A stretch of 64,000 nt of DNA, taken from contig CANIVU010000002.1 in NCBI GenBank assembly GCA_947470805.1, positions 96,338 through 160,337 on the forward strand. The letters are read 5' to 3'. This document shows, one piece after another, positions 22,161 to 30,734 of this stretch. This DNA is from Acidobacteriota bacterium. Lineage in GTDB: Bacteria; Acidobacteriota; Terriglobia; Bryobacterales; Bryobacteraceae. Each line of letters opens with the position of its first letter. The stretch's first letter is position 1. A program made the position numbers and the translations under genes. The notes beneath the pieces are model-generated. The model was not told the DNA's origin and did not search any database. It saw only the letters and a program-made list of their open reading frames with translations.

Positions 22161-23126
22161 CTACGCCGCCAGTTTCCCGGCCAGCGTATCCAGCGTCCCG
22201 GCATTGTCCCGAACCAGTTTTTCCCCAAGCAGCCGCAACCCGCGGACGTGGCTGGCGCTGGTTTCGTCCATCTGTTCGCTGCCCCGTTGCAGCGAACTCT
22301 GGAAGCGGTAGTAACTGCCCGCCGGCAGCAGTTGGTTGAGTTGATAGTCCACCGTCTCCGACACGCTGTCGAGCACGATGTTCAACACCGGTTTCGCCCA
22401 CCGCGCCACGCCCCAATGACGCGCGTCCTCGTACTCAATCCGCCGCGTCAGCGTCCCGGTGCCGAGCGAACAAACGACGTACTCATCGGCGTCCGGGAAC
22501 TGCGTCCGCGCCTCCACCAGCGCGCAGGCCGCCGGATTGTTAGCAAACACGCCGCCATCGATCAGCGCCCAGTAATCGCCTTCGTGGGCCGCCTCAATGC
22601 GCGCCGGTTCAAAGTAGGTCGGCGCCGCGGAAGTCGCCCGGGCCACCTGCCACATCGGGAAGTCGTGCGTCGGTTGGGCCACCGCGCTGTGGCTCTTGAA
22701 GAAGAATGGAACACGCCGCTCAATCTCATAGCTCGGCACCAGCACGCTGGTCAGCGCGCTGCTCAACCGGGTGTTCCCAAAGTACCGTTGCAGAACCTCT
22801 TCAATGCCCTTCGCTGGATACTTCTGGTCTCCAATCGAGCCGAGCGAACGCAGCTTATGCCAAAGATTGCTGGAAAAGATCTTGTCGCCTTCCCGTTCAT
22901 AGAGATCGGCCATCTCCTCGGCGGAATAAGCAGGCCGGCCGTCGCCATTAGGACGCACCAGCCCAAGAGCTAGAATGCCGCCGGTGGACGTGCCGGCGAC
23001 CAGATCAAATAGTTGTGACACGGGTTGACCGGTCTTGCGCTCGAGCCACGCGAGCAGCATGGCGGGCAGGATCCCCCGGATCCCCCCGCCGTCGATGGAT
23101 AAGATACGAACAGTTTTTTTAGCCAC
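22161..23126 (-). CDS. Patatin-like phospholipase
   Basis: About 321 residues of a patatin-type acyl hydrolase. Seen are the oxyanion-hole motif DGGGIRG, the nucleophile elbow GTSTGG and the catalytic Asp in DGGVFANNP; it would cleave phospholipid acyl chains in the cytosol or at the inner leaflet. The closest look-alikes are bacterial patatins of the CapV/RssA type, but no cyclase or other defence partner lies nearby, so a housekeeping or stress role is as likely. The start is uncertain: GTG 23126 gives the family-typical AKKTVRILSIDGGG, whereas GTG 23141 lies inside a strong hairpin. No ATG is available upstream in frame. Confidence 0.85.
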   Translation of the reverse strand: MAKKTVRILSIDGGGIRGILPAMLLAWLERKTGQPVSQLFDLVAGTSTGGILALGLVRPNGDGRPAYSAEEMADLYEREGDKIFSSNLWHKLRSLGSIGDQKYPAKGIEEVLQRYFGNTRLSSALTSVLVPSYEIERRVPFFFKSHSAVAQPTHDFPMWQVARATSAAPTYFEPARIEAAHEGDYWALIDGGVFANNPAACALVEARTQFPDADEYVVCSLGTGTLTRRIEYEDARHWGVARWAKPVLNIVLDSVSETVDYQLNQLLPAGSYYRFQSSLQRGSEQMDETSASHVRGLRLLGEKLVRDNAGTLDTLAGKLAA

Positions 23127-23167
23127 CAAAAACAAAAGCACCCGCGCTGTGGCGGGTGCCTTCTCCT
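23127..23167 (-). promoter_or_regulatory. Terminator-like hairpin between ribosome-binding site and patatin start
   Basis: Read on the minus strand, a GGAGAAGG purine tract is followed by an 8-bp perfect hairpin (GCACCCGC / GCGGGTGC, arms at 23152-23159 and 23138-23145, 6-nt loop) and then TTTTGTTTTT, directly before the candidate GTG start. This is the form of an intrinsic terminator. It may end transcription from the outer-membrane protein gene, act as an attenuator for patatin, or form a stem that brings the purine tract near the start codon. Confidence 0.7.
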
Positions 23168-23325
23168 CATCTTCTATTCTACCGGGGGGCTTGCAAGGAA
23201 TCTGGCGGTCGGTCTTTGCAAGTAGCTGATTCTACGGGAGAAAGTTTATTCGCTTCCCTTGTGACTGACTCTCCATGCGCCGGCGGTTTTCGTCAGAATA
23301 CGCCTAAGTCTCTTCTTATCAACGA

Positions 23326-24384
23326 CTAAAACCGCCGCGACAGGCTGAACATCAACGTATAGTCGGCAAACGCCGCGTCCCCGTGCCGGCCGTTCATGTA
23401 ATCGGCCACGCTCTTCTTCCGGTTCCGCTCCACCGCCACCGGGATATTGCACGAAAACGTGTACGGCCCGCGCACATACAGGAAGCCCGGGTCGATCGAA
23501 ATCGCATAACCCGGCCGGCGGAAGCCGTCGCTGCCCCCGATGGCGTCCCGCACCGGTACCCCCTCAATCCGCCCGCCGAAGCTGACGGCCAGCCCGCGAA
23601 TCTTCGGCACCGGCCGCCCCACGCCGCCGCGATACAGATACTGGTCGGTCACCGACATCACCGTTTCCCCGCGCGCCGTGCGGAAGGTGGAGACACCGTT
23701 GGTGTTGCGTGGGTTGAACAGATACGTGCCCGTGAAATACACCTCGCTCCGCCACGGAATGCGCTTAAACGCCTGCAGTTCCAGCGACACACCCGTCCCC
23801 CCGTCGCCCGCCTGGATCGATTGATCAGCGGTGGCGATAATCGGCTGGCCGGTGGCGGCGGTAGCCCGGCCGGTGGCGTTGTACTTGCCCGTCGGCAATT
23901 TCAAAAACGTCCCAATGGAGATGTTGTCGCCGGATTCCGTCGGCGGCTTGAAGATCCACGCACGGCCCCCAATGGAGGCGTCGCCAATGCTGTTCACCAC
24001 GAACTTGCCGCGCGGATTGTAGAGCTGGTTCCGATGCGCGAACAGCAGTGGCAGGCTGGCGGCCACGCTCCACCGCGCCGTCAACTGCCGCTCGATGCTG
24101 AAGTCCATCAGGTGGTAGATGTTTTCGATCTGCGTGGCCAACACTTCGCGCTGCTTCTGCTCCACCGTGCCGACGTAGTGCCGGAACGACGGCTGATAGC
24201 GATAGCCAACGCCAACCGTCCACAGCCGCGGTTTCTTGTGCTCATCGCGACCGCAGGTGTTCAATGCGAGCACGCCAAGCCCGGGCGTGCCTTGTCTGGC
24301 GGCCACTCAACCCTGGCCCGACGCCGGTTGGGCGAAGGGTAGTAGCGCGGCGGCGACGAGGAGAAAGGGGATCGAAGTTTTCAA
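23326..24384 (-). CDS. Candidate selenoprotein: outer-membrane beta-barrel-like protein with in-frame TGA at codon 26
   Basis: The long open frame begins only at GTG 24306 and would lack a signal peptide. Directly upstream, in the same frame and separated by a single TGA (24309..24307), 25 codons from TTG 24384 encode a good signal peptide (LKTSIPFLLVAAALLPFAQP, then ASGQG). Joined, they give 352 residues with U26 just after the cleavage region and a second cysteine at residue 44 (NTCGRD). The rest is beta-rich, with alternating patterns such as WTVGVGYRYQPSFRHY, TFLKLPTGKYNAT and an aromatic C-terminus (SLSRRF), typical of outer-membrane transporters of the phenol-degradation/MetA type. A 7-bp hairpin lies 23 nt after the TGA. 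Weak points are the TTG start without a clear ribosome-binding site and the chance that the TGA is a nonsense mutation. Confidence 0.65.
24270..24290 (-). promoter_or_regulatory. Possible SECIS-like hairpin for the UGA at 24309
   Basis: On the minus strand the arms GCACGCC (24290-24284) and GGCGTGC (24276-24270) pair perfectly around the 7-nt loop CGGGCTT. The loop begins 23 nt after the UGA and has G at its second position, which fits the spacing and loop rules generally used for bacterial SECIS elements. In a GC-rich genome a hairpin of this size can occur by chance, so this is weaker evidence than the element at 16317. Confidence 0.5.
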
Positions 24385-24500
24385 GCCTGACGAAGGTAGC
24401 AGGAGTCGCGAGGAGTTGCCAATAACTGGAATCTACTACGGGCGGGCTTTTTGAGAGGTGGTGGAATATACTTTGGTTAACTCAACAAACCGAGGCCAAA

Positions 24501-27500
24501 ATGTTTAGACTCCTCGTCCTCTGCCTGCTCGCGGCGATTAGTGGCGCGGCGCAGTGTGTTCTTACCCTTGCTCCGAACCTGCCAACAGGTGCACTTGGCA
24601 CCAATTATCCTGGCTCCGTCGGGCACGGTGGCACGGGGCCGTGGACATACTCGGTCACGCTGGGAACTCTGCCGCCCGGACTTACGGTAGCCCCCGCCGG
24701 CGGTACGGCCCTGTTTACCGGAACCTCCTCCGCCGCCGGCACCTTCGATTTCACCCTTCGCGTAGCCGATTCCGCCGGCTGCACCGGCACCGCGCCGTTG
24801 CGCATCGTCGTCGGTGGCGATCTCGCCGTGCAGCCCTCCGTAATGCCCAACGGCACCGTCGGCCGCGCCTATTCGCAATCCTTTGGGCTGAACGCCGGAA
24901 CCGTGCCGCTTTCCGTAGCAGGCGCCAGCGTTGTCGCGGGCACGTTGCCCCCCGGCTTGGCCGTCTCCGGTTCTGCGGGCCTCTGGACCCTCGCCGGCAG
25001 CCCCACGCAGGCCGGTTCGTTTGACTTCACCGTGCAGGTCACCGGTGGCGCGGGCTTCGCGGCCTCGCGCCGCTACGTGGTGGCGATCGCGCCCAACTCC
25101 ACCGTCTCCGCCAGCCCGTCGCGTTTCCAACTCGTGGCTCGCCTCGGCGAACCCGCCCTTCCCGTGCAACGGTTGGACGTGGTGGCCAGTGACGGCGGCA
25201 ACTATCGCTACCGAGTCTCCGGCAACAACCCGGGCTTCAAACTGGAAGGCGCCACCGGCGAATTCACCACCCCCTTCTCCCTCAACCTCAACATCCAATC
25301 CTTCAACAACATTCCCGGCGGCTTCACCGGCTATGTGGAACTGACTGCCGTCGACGGCGTCGCGCCCACCGTCCGCGTGCCGATCGACCTCACCGTCCAG
25401 CCCCCGCCTACCCTCCTCGTCAGCACCAGCGTCATCACCGTCGCCATGCGCCAGAACGACCCGCCGGTAACCCGTGGCTTCCAGGTCACGGCCTCCGATC
25501 TCGCGCTCACGTATTCCATCGAAACCCTCACGCCCATCGGTGGCAACTGGCTCACCCTCACCCCCGTCCTCGGCGAAACGCCCGCCTCGGTCAACGTCGT
25601 CTTCAACCCCGTCGGCCTCGCCCAGGGAACATACTCCGGCACCATCCGCATCACCGCCCACCGCAACGGCGTGCCCGCCATCGGAAACTTCAAAACCATC
25701 GCCGTCAGCCTTACCGTAGACCCGGCCAACCCCACCTCCGGCTTCACCGCCTCCCCCGGGGCGCTGTCGTTCACCGGAACGGTCAACGGCCCGCTCCCGG
25801 CCGCCCAATCGCTGCGCATCGATAACGCCGGAGGGCCCATTTCCTGGAGTTCCGGCGGCAACGTGCCCTGGATCGGCCTCAGCCAGTTGACCGGCACCAC
25901 GCCCACCGACGTGCTCGTCAACGTCTATCCCAACGGCCTGCCCGCCGGCACGCACACCGGCGCCTTCACCTTCTCCAGCGGCGGAACGAACGTCGTCGTG
26001 CCCGTAACGCTCACCTTGACGGCCGTTCCCCAAACCGGCGATCCCATCATCCGCGTCACCCCGGAAAGCGTCGTCGGCTCCGTGTCCGCCATTAGCCCGC
26101 AGACCGCCTGGACAATCAACGTCGATGGCCTCGGCAAGAATCTCGACGTGCAGTTCAATCCCACCGTTGACTGGCTCCGCGTATCTCCCGAAACCGGCAC
26201 CACCCCTACCGGCTTTAACATCCTAGCCGACGCCAGTAAGTTGCAACCCGGCACCTATCAAGGATCGGTAATCGTAGTAACCACGAATCCCAATGGACTC
26301 AAAACCAGCAGCGTGGTAAATGTGTTGCTCTATGTCTCCGGCTCTGGCGGTCCGTCGGCGCCAGGCGCATTGTTGCCCAGTAAATCCACGATGTTCTTCG
26401 ATTGGCGGCAGGGTTCCATCGTCCCGCCTCCCCAGACTCTTTTCCTCACCTCCTCCGGAGCGCCCGTCAATTGGGACGCCGTCTCCACCGTCACCTGGAT
26501 CAACCTCTCCCAGCGGGCCGGCACCACGCCGAATGAGCTGTCCATCAGCGTCAGCCCGCAATTCTTAGGGGCGGGGAACTACCGCGGCGAGATCCGCTTC
26601 AAGCGAGGCGCCGAAGACGTGGCCGTCGTCACCGTTCTCCTCTCCATCGGCGGCGCCGGCGCCCTGCGCGCCGAACCTTCCGCGCTCGTGTACTTAGTCG
26701 AAACCGGTCGCGATGTTGCGCCACAGTTATTTGACTTAGGCCGATTTGATTCGACTGTTGCCGCCAATTACTCGGTTCGCTCCGCTCCCGATTGGTTATC
26801 GATCTCACCCTCCACCGGAGTAACTCCGGCCCGGCTGGAAGCCGTGATCCGCCGCGATCGTCTCCCGCAGGCCACCACCACAGTCGTCCGCCTGGAAGGC
26901 GAAGTGTCGATTGAAAGCGAAGCCGGCGGCGTTCGCATCCCCGTCCTCGTAACCATCGTTCCCCCGCAGGGTTCGCCCACCGGGCGCGAGGCGCCGTGGA
27001 TCCTCTCGGTCACCAACGCCGCCAGCACCCAACCTGGCCCCGTCGCCCCCGGCGAACATGTCACCCTCTATGGCGGCTTTGAAGGACGCGATGTGCGGGT
27101 TTGGTTCGATGCCAATCGCGCGCCCCTGCTGGCCCAGGAAGCCAATCAACTCACCGTCGCCGTCCCCTTCGCCCTCGCCGGCCGGGTCTCCACGCGCGTC
27201 CGCGTCGAAGTAGATTCGCTCTCCAGCCGCGACCTCGAAATCCGCGTCGTCGATACCGCGCCGGGCATTTACACTGTCAACCGCTCCGGCCGCGGCTTCG
27301 CCGTGGCGTTCAATGAGGACGGCTCAAAGAACAGCGAAAGCGGCGCCGCTCCGGGCAGTCTGGCCACGTTGACCCTTACCGGCTTCGGCCAGACGGACCC
27401 GCCCGGAACCGATGGCGCCAAGGCCGAAGCCGGCAGCGAACCCCGCCCCGTAACTCCAGTCTCTGTTCAGGTGGCCGGATTGGTCGGCGAACTCATCAGC

Positions 27501-27644
27501 TGCTCCACGCCGGAAGGCGAAGTCCACGGCGCCATCCGCTGCCAGTTCCGTGTGCCGCCGGGCATTGACGCGGGCGACTATCCGCTCCTGGTCACCGCCG
27601 GTGGCGTGGCCACGCAACCGGGCGTCGTTTTCCGCGTCAAGTGA
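24501..27644 (+). CDS. Large secreted Ig/BACON-repeat protein with TIGR03437-type C-terminal domain
   Basis: 1047 residues with a signal peptide (FRLLVLCLLAAISGAAQ). Residues ~25-200 hold two putative-Ig modules (ALGTNYPGSVGHGGTGPWTY; LPPGLAVSGSAGLWTLAGSP). Residues ~210-830 hold about six repeats with the W-L-x-L/V-x-P-x-x-G-x-T-P pattern (for example WLTLTPVLGETP, WIGLSQLTGTTP, WLRVSPETGTTP, WLSISPSTGVTP), which resemble BACON-like modules. The last ~220 residues (ILSVTNAASTQPGPVAPGEH to the end) match the TIGR03437 domain typical of Solibacter relatives. It is probably an extracellular or cell-surface binding/adhesion protein; the ligand is unknown. The stop overlaps the next gene start as GTGA. 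Confidence 0.9.
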   Translation: MFRLLVLCLLAAISGAAQCVLTLAPNLPTGALGTNYPGSVGHGGTGPWTYSVTLGTLPPGLTVAPAGGTALFTGTSSAAGTFDFTLRVADSAGCTGTAPLRIVVGGDLAVQPSVMPNGTVGRAYSQSFGLNAGTVPLSVAGASVVAGTLPPGLAVSGSAGLWTLAGSPTQAGSFDFTVQVTGGAGFAASRRYVVAIAPNSTVSASPSRFQLVARLGEPALPVQRLDVVASDGGNYRYRVSGNNPGFKLEGATGEFTTPFSLNLNIQSFNNIPGGFTGYVELTAVDGVAPTVRVPIDLTVQPPPTLLVSTSVITVAMRQNDPPVTRGFQVTASDLALTYSIETLTPIGGNWLTLTPVLGETPASVNVVFNPVGLAQGTYSGTIRITAHRNGVPAIGNFKTIAVSLTVDPANPTSGFTASPGALSFTGTVNGPLPAAQSLRIDNAGGPISWSSGGNVPWIGLSQLTGTTPTDVLVNVYPNGLPAGTHTGAFTFSSGGTNVVVPVTLTLTAVPQTGDPIIRVTPESVVGSVSAISPQTAWTINVDGLGKNLDVQFNPTVDWLRVSPETGTTPTGFNILADASKLQPGTYQGSVIVVTTNPNGLKTSSVVNVLLYVSGSGGPSAPGALLPSKSTMFFDWRQGSIVPPPQTLFLTSSGAPVNWDAVSTVTWINLSQRAGTTPNELSISVSPQFLGAGNYRGEIRFKRGAEDVAVVTVLLSIGGAGALRAEPSALVYLVETGRDVAPQLFDLGRFDSTVAANYSVRSAPDWLSISPSTGVTPARLEAVIRRDRLPQATTTVVRLEGEVSIESEAGGVRIPVLVTIVPPQGSPTGREAPWILSVTNAASTQPGPVAPGEHVTLYGGFEGRDVRVWFDANRAPLLAQEANQLTVAVPFALAGRVSTRVRVEVDSLSSRDLEIRVVDTAPGIYTVNRSGRGFAVAFNEDGSKNSESGAAPGSLATLTLTGFGQTDPPGTDGAKAEAGSEPRPVTPVSVQVAGLVGELISCSTPEGEVHGAIRCQFRVPPGIDAGDYPLLVTAGGVATQPGVVFRVK

Positions 27645-28390
27645 AACTCTGGATCCTCTACCTCCTGGCCCTCCTGGCCGTTTGCGGTGCCTATCTGGCG
27701 CCCCGCATCGGCCAGGACCCGGCCTACCATCTCTTCGCCGATCAGCGCACGCTGCTCGGCCTGCCGCACTTCTGGAACGTCGTCTCTAACGCCCCGTTCT
27801 TCTTCGTCGGCGCCTACGGCCTCTGGGCCTGGCGCCGCGCCCGCTGGCAGCATCATCACGACCGCTGGGCCTGGCTCGTCGTGGCCCTCTCCGGCTTCCT
27901 CATCGGCGCCGGCAGCGGCTACTATCACTACAACCCCGACAACCAGACCCTATTCTGGGACCGCCTGCCGATGACGCTCGGTTTCATGGGCGTCTTCGCC
28001 GCCGTCATCAGCGAACGCGTTAGCGCCCGTGCCGGCTGGTGGCTCCTCGGCCCCTTTTTGATATGGGGCGTCGTAAGCGTAGAAGTCTGGCGCCGCACCG
28101 AACTCGCCGGCGCCGGCGACCTCCGCATGTACGCCCTCGTCCAGTTCTACCCCATGCTGGCGATCCCGCTGATCCTCTGGCTCTTCCCGCCGCGCTACAC
28201 AGCGTCGCACCGCGTCTGGCAGATGATCCTCTGGTACATGGCCGCCAAGATTCTGGAAGCTGCCGACGTGCCCATCCACCAGCTCTTCGGCCAGCAAATG
28301 AGCGGACACGCGCTCAAGCATCTCGCCGCCGCCATGGCGCTGTGGATGCCACTGTGCATGCTCGCCGAACGCGAGCCTACTTCGAAGTGA
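27641..28390 (+). CDS. Ceramidase-like (alkaline phytoceramidase family) membrane protein
   Basis: 249 residues, mostly seven hydrophobic helices, with the conserved polar residues of the ceramidase/CREST superfamily placed at helix ends: GAGSGYYHYNPD with the following FWDRLPMTLGFM, and near the C-terminus SGHALKHLAAA. These His/Asp/Ser residues coordinate the catalytic zinc in eukaryotic alkaline ceramidases. The substrate in a bacterium is uncertain. The GTG start at 27641 overlaps the stop of the TIGR03437 gene (GTGA), implying coupled translation. The 3' end overlaps the convergent sulfatase gene by 14 bp. Confidence 0.8.
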   Translation: MKLWILYLLALLAVCGAYLAPRIGQDPAYHLFADQRTLLGLPHFWNVVSNAPFFFVGAYGLWAWRRARWQHHHDRWAWLVVALSGFLIGAGSGYYHYNPDNQTLFWDRLPMTLGFMGVFAAVISERVSARAGWWLLGPFLIWGVVSVEVWRRTELAGAGDLRMYALVQFYPMLAIPLILWLFPPRYTASHRVWQMILWYMAAKILEAADVPIHQLFGQQMSGHALKHLAAAMALWMPLCMLAEREPTSK

Positions 28391-29861
28391 ACGCCGGGTT
28401 GTACTGCCCCTCTTCGGCGAACCCGCCCAGCTCCTTCCGCATCGGCGAATGGCGCGGGTAGCTCTCGAAAATATCGCCCTTGCCCAGCACACGCGGATCG
28501 CCCTCGGCCCGCAACACTGTCTCCAACTGCCGCCGGTGCCGTGCCAACTCGGCCGCATGGGCCTTGTTCAGAGCCAGGTTCTCCAAACACCCCGGATCTT
28601 TCAAGATGTCGAAGAATTCCTCCGCCGGCCGCGGCGCCAGCGCCAACTCGTGGAAGCGGTCTTTTGTCTTCACCACCACGGTCTTGCTCGGTCCGTTATC
28701 GATATCGGCATAAAACGGCGGATCGCCCGCCGGCCAGCGCTCCGGCGCGAAGTTGCGGATGTACAGAAACTGCTTCGTCCGCAGCGCCCGCGACGGGTAG
28801 CCCAGGTTGTCCCGCCGCGCGTGGGAGTGCCGCTCCCGCCCCGCCGTCACCGCCGTGCGCGTGGCGTCGATCTGCCCCTGCTTCTTCGACCGTAACGCCC
28901 CCAACAAACTCCGGCCCGACATCGCCGCCGGCACCGGTACCCCCGCCGCCTCCAGAAAAGTCGGCGCGAAATCGCGAAAACTCACCAGATCATCCATCCG
29001 CCGGCCGCCCGGTATCGCCGCCGGCCACGCGATCGCCGCGGGCAAATGAATGCCATATTCATACACGTTGGCCTTCGCCCGCGGGAACGACATCCCGTTA
29101 TCCGCGCACACCAGAATCAGCGTATTCTCCAACTCGCCGGCCTTCTCAAGCGCCGCAATCATCCGCCCCAACTGCCGGTCGAAATACTCAATCTCCTCGT
29201 AGTAATCCAGCATGTCCGACCGCACCGCCGCCGTGTCCGGCAGGAACGCCGGCACCGGGACTTTCGCCGGATCCTTCCCCGCCGCCGCCCCGGAACCGGG
29301 CGTATAGCCACGGTGTGGCTCATGGCTGCCGAACCAGAAATAGAATGGCTTCTCTTTCGGCTTTCTGCTCAGGAACTCGTCGAAATTCGCCGCGTAATCG
29401 TCGGCGTGGACGGCGAGCGTCCCCTTCTCCACTTTGTGTTCGTCGAACGCCGGCCCGGCCGGGTTGTGCGCCCATCCGGCGTCTTTGAAGTTGGTCGGCC
29501 CGGCGCCCTTTCCCGTCAACCCCGTGAAGTAGCCGGCCGCGCGCAGCAGGTCGGAAAACACCGTGAACTTCTTCGGGAAAAGACTGGCGTGCGTGCCCGC
29601 CTCTTCCAACTGCCAAATGGACCGCCCCGTCAACACGCTCGCCCGCGATGGCGCGCACCCGGGACACGTCGAAAACGCGTTGTTGCAATACACCCCGGCG
29701 CGGGCAATACGGTCGAAGTGCGGCGTCTTCACAATCGGGTCCCCGGCGAAGGAGGTATGCAGCCATGACTGATCGTCGGCGATCGCGAAAAGAATATTGG
29801 GCCGCCGCGCGGGCTGGGCGGCAAGCGCGGCCGATGCCGCCAGGAATTGACGTCGATTCAT
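28377..29861 (-). CDS. Tat-exported sulfatase
   Basis: 494 residues. The N-terminus MNRRQFLAASAALAAQ is a twin-arginine signal. The family signature CAPSRASVLTGR places the formylglycine precursor at Cys69, so activation by a formylglycine-generating or anaerobic maturase outside this window is expected. Metal-binding residues appear in ILFAIADDQS (Asp pair) and CADNGMSFPRAK (Asp-Asn), and HEPHRGYTP fits the catalytic histidine region. It resembles the N-sulfoglucosamine sulfohydrolase/heparan-type clade used by soil bacteria on sulfated glycans, though specificity is inference. It starts 8 bp after the SprT-like gene, probably co-transcribed. Confidence 0.93.
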   Translation of the reverse strand: MNRRQFLAASAALAAQPARRPNILFAIADDQSWLHTSFAGDPIVKTPHFDRIARAGVYCNNAFSTCPGCAPSRASVLTGRSIWQLEEAGTHASLFPKKFTVFSDLLRAAGYFTGLTGKGAGPTNFKDAGWAHNPAGPAFDEHKVEKGTLAVHADDYAANFDEFLSRKPKEKPFYFWFGSHEPHRGYTPGSGAAAGKDPAKVPVPAFLPDTAAVRSDMLDYYEEIEYFDRQLGRMIAALEKAGELENTLILVCADNGMSFPRAKANVYEYGIHLPAAIAWPAAIPGGRRMDDLVSFRDFAPTFLEAAGVPVPAAMSGRSLLGALRSKKQGQIDATRTAVTAGRERHSHARRDNLGYPSRALRTKQFLYIRNFAPERWPAGDPPFYADIDNGPSKTVVVKTKDRFHELALAPRPAEEFFDILKDPGCLENLALNKAHAAELARHRRQLETVLRAEGDPRVLGKGDIFESYPRHSPMRKELGGFAEEGQYNPAFTSK

Positions 29862-29868
29862 TGAGGAT

Positions 29869-30669
29869 TTACCAGTTTTCCGAGCGCCGCGCGGCGCCGC
29901 ATAGTGTGTCCAGTACCGCCTTGGCTTCCTTCATCTGCGGGAATAATTTCTCCGCGTCCCGAAACTCTTTCGGGTGAATCCGCCGGCGCACGCCCTTGGT
30001 CTCCACCGGGTATCGCAGGTGCAACATCTCGTGATACATCACGTACTCCACCGCCAGCCGCGGCGCGTTCGGCTTGTCCAGCAAGCGGGAAATAATGATG
30101 GCGTTGTGGGACGGATCAAAGTGCCCCAAAATCGTCTTCGACACCTGACGGCTCCAGCCCAACGCCGGCTGCGCCATCAGCCCGTTGAAGAACCGATCGT
30201 TCAGCTCGTTGAAAATCTCCTGCAAATTGAACCGCTCACCCACCGGCCCGGAGATGTGTTTGCGCCCCCGCGTCTGCCGCAACAGGTGCAGGCTGCGCCG
30301 CACGTCCTGCCGGTTCAGGTACAAATTGTAGCGGTGCCGCTGCGCCGCGGGCACCGGTTTGCGAAAAAGTTTGCAGATCAAAATGTAGGCCAGCGCCTCC
30401 AGAATCGGCGCCGGCGCCGCCTCCAGCGCGTCGGTAATCCGCAACTCCAGCCGACCGCCCTCGGACCGGATGAACGAGTTGGCATTCGCAAAACGGCAGA
30501 ATTCCACGCTAAATTCAGGAAAAGGCGTCCGCGGACGCACGTCCCGGAACACGCGCCGGATAATCTCCACCGGCGTTTCAAACAGAACCGCAGCCGCCGG
30601 ATGCGTCGCTTCCGGCAACTCTTCGTCCTCAAATCCCGGGAGCCTCGGTTGGCCTCTCTCGACTTGCAT
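29869..30669 (-). CDS. SprT-like zinc metallopeptidase domain protein
   Basis: 266 residues. After an acidic, proline-containing N-terminus (~1-60), the protein has a SprT/Wss1-like core with the zinc motif YHEMLHLRYP (H-E-x2-H) near residue 215 and a following HPKEFRDAEKLFP helix supplying the third ligand. SprT-like domains are minimal metalloproteases; bacterial members are poorly studied. No C-terminal zinc ribbon is present. The ATG at 30669 faces fabH across a 65-bp divergent region. The gene is followed after 8 bp by the sulfatase. Confidence 0.82.
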   Translation of the reverse strand: MQVERGQPRLPGFEDEELPEATHPAAAVLFETPVEIIRRVFRDVRPRTPFPEFSVEFCRFANANSFIRSEGGRLELRITDALEAAPAPILEALAYILICKLFRKPVPAAQRHRYNLYLNRQDVRRSLHLLRQTRGRKHISGPVGERFNLQEIFNELNDRFFNGLMAQPALGWSRQVSKTILGHFDPSHNAIIISRLLDKPNAPRLAVEYVMYHEMLHLRYPVETKGVRRRIHPKEFRDAEKLFPQMKEAKAVLDTLCGAARRSENW

Positions 30670-30681
30670 GTCTCTCGAACG

Positions 30682-30701
30682 GTACCATAACAGTTTGGTA
30701 C
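30682..30701. promoter_or_regulatory. Inverted repeat in the SprT-like/fabH divergent region
   Basis: GTACCA at 30682-30687 and TGGTAC at 30696-30701 form a perfect 6-bp inverted repeat with an 8-nt spacer, lying between the two divergent starts. It could be an operator for fabH or for both genes. Nothing identifies the regulator. Confidence 0.35.
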
Positions 30702-30734
30702 ATCAATCTCGTTCCGTGTGAGACGGGGGTTTAT

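Noticed and set aside
22161..23126. CapV-type patatin as part of a CBASS anti-phage system.
   Set aside because: No cyclic-nucleotide synthase, E1/E2/JAB or HORMA/TRIP13 genes are adjacent, so the patatin alone does not support a defence system.
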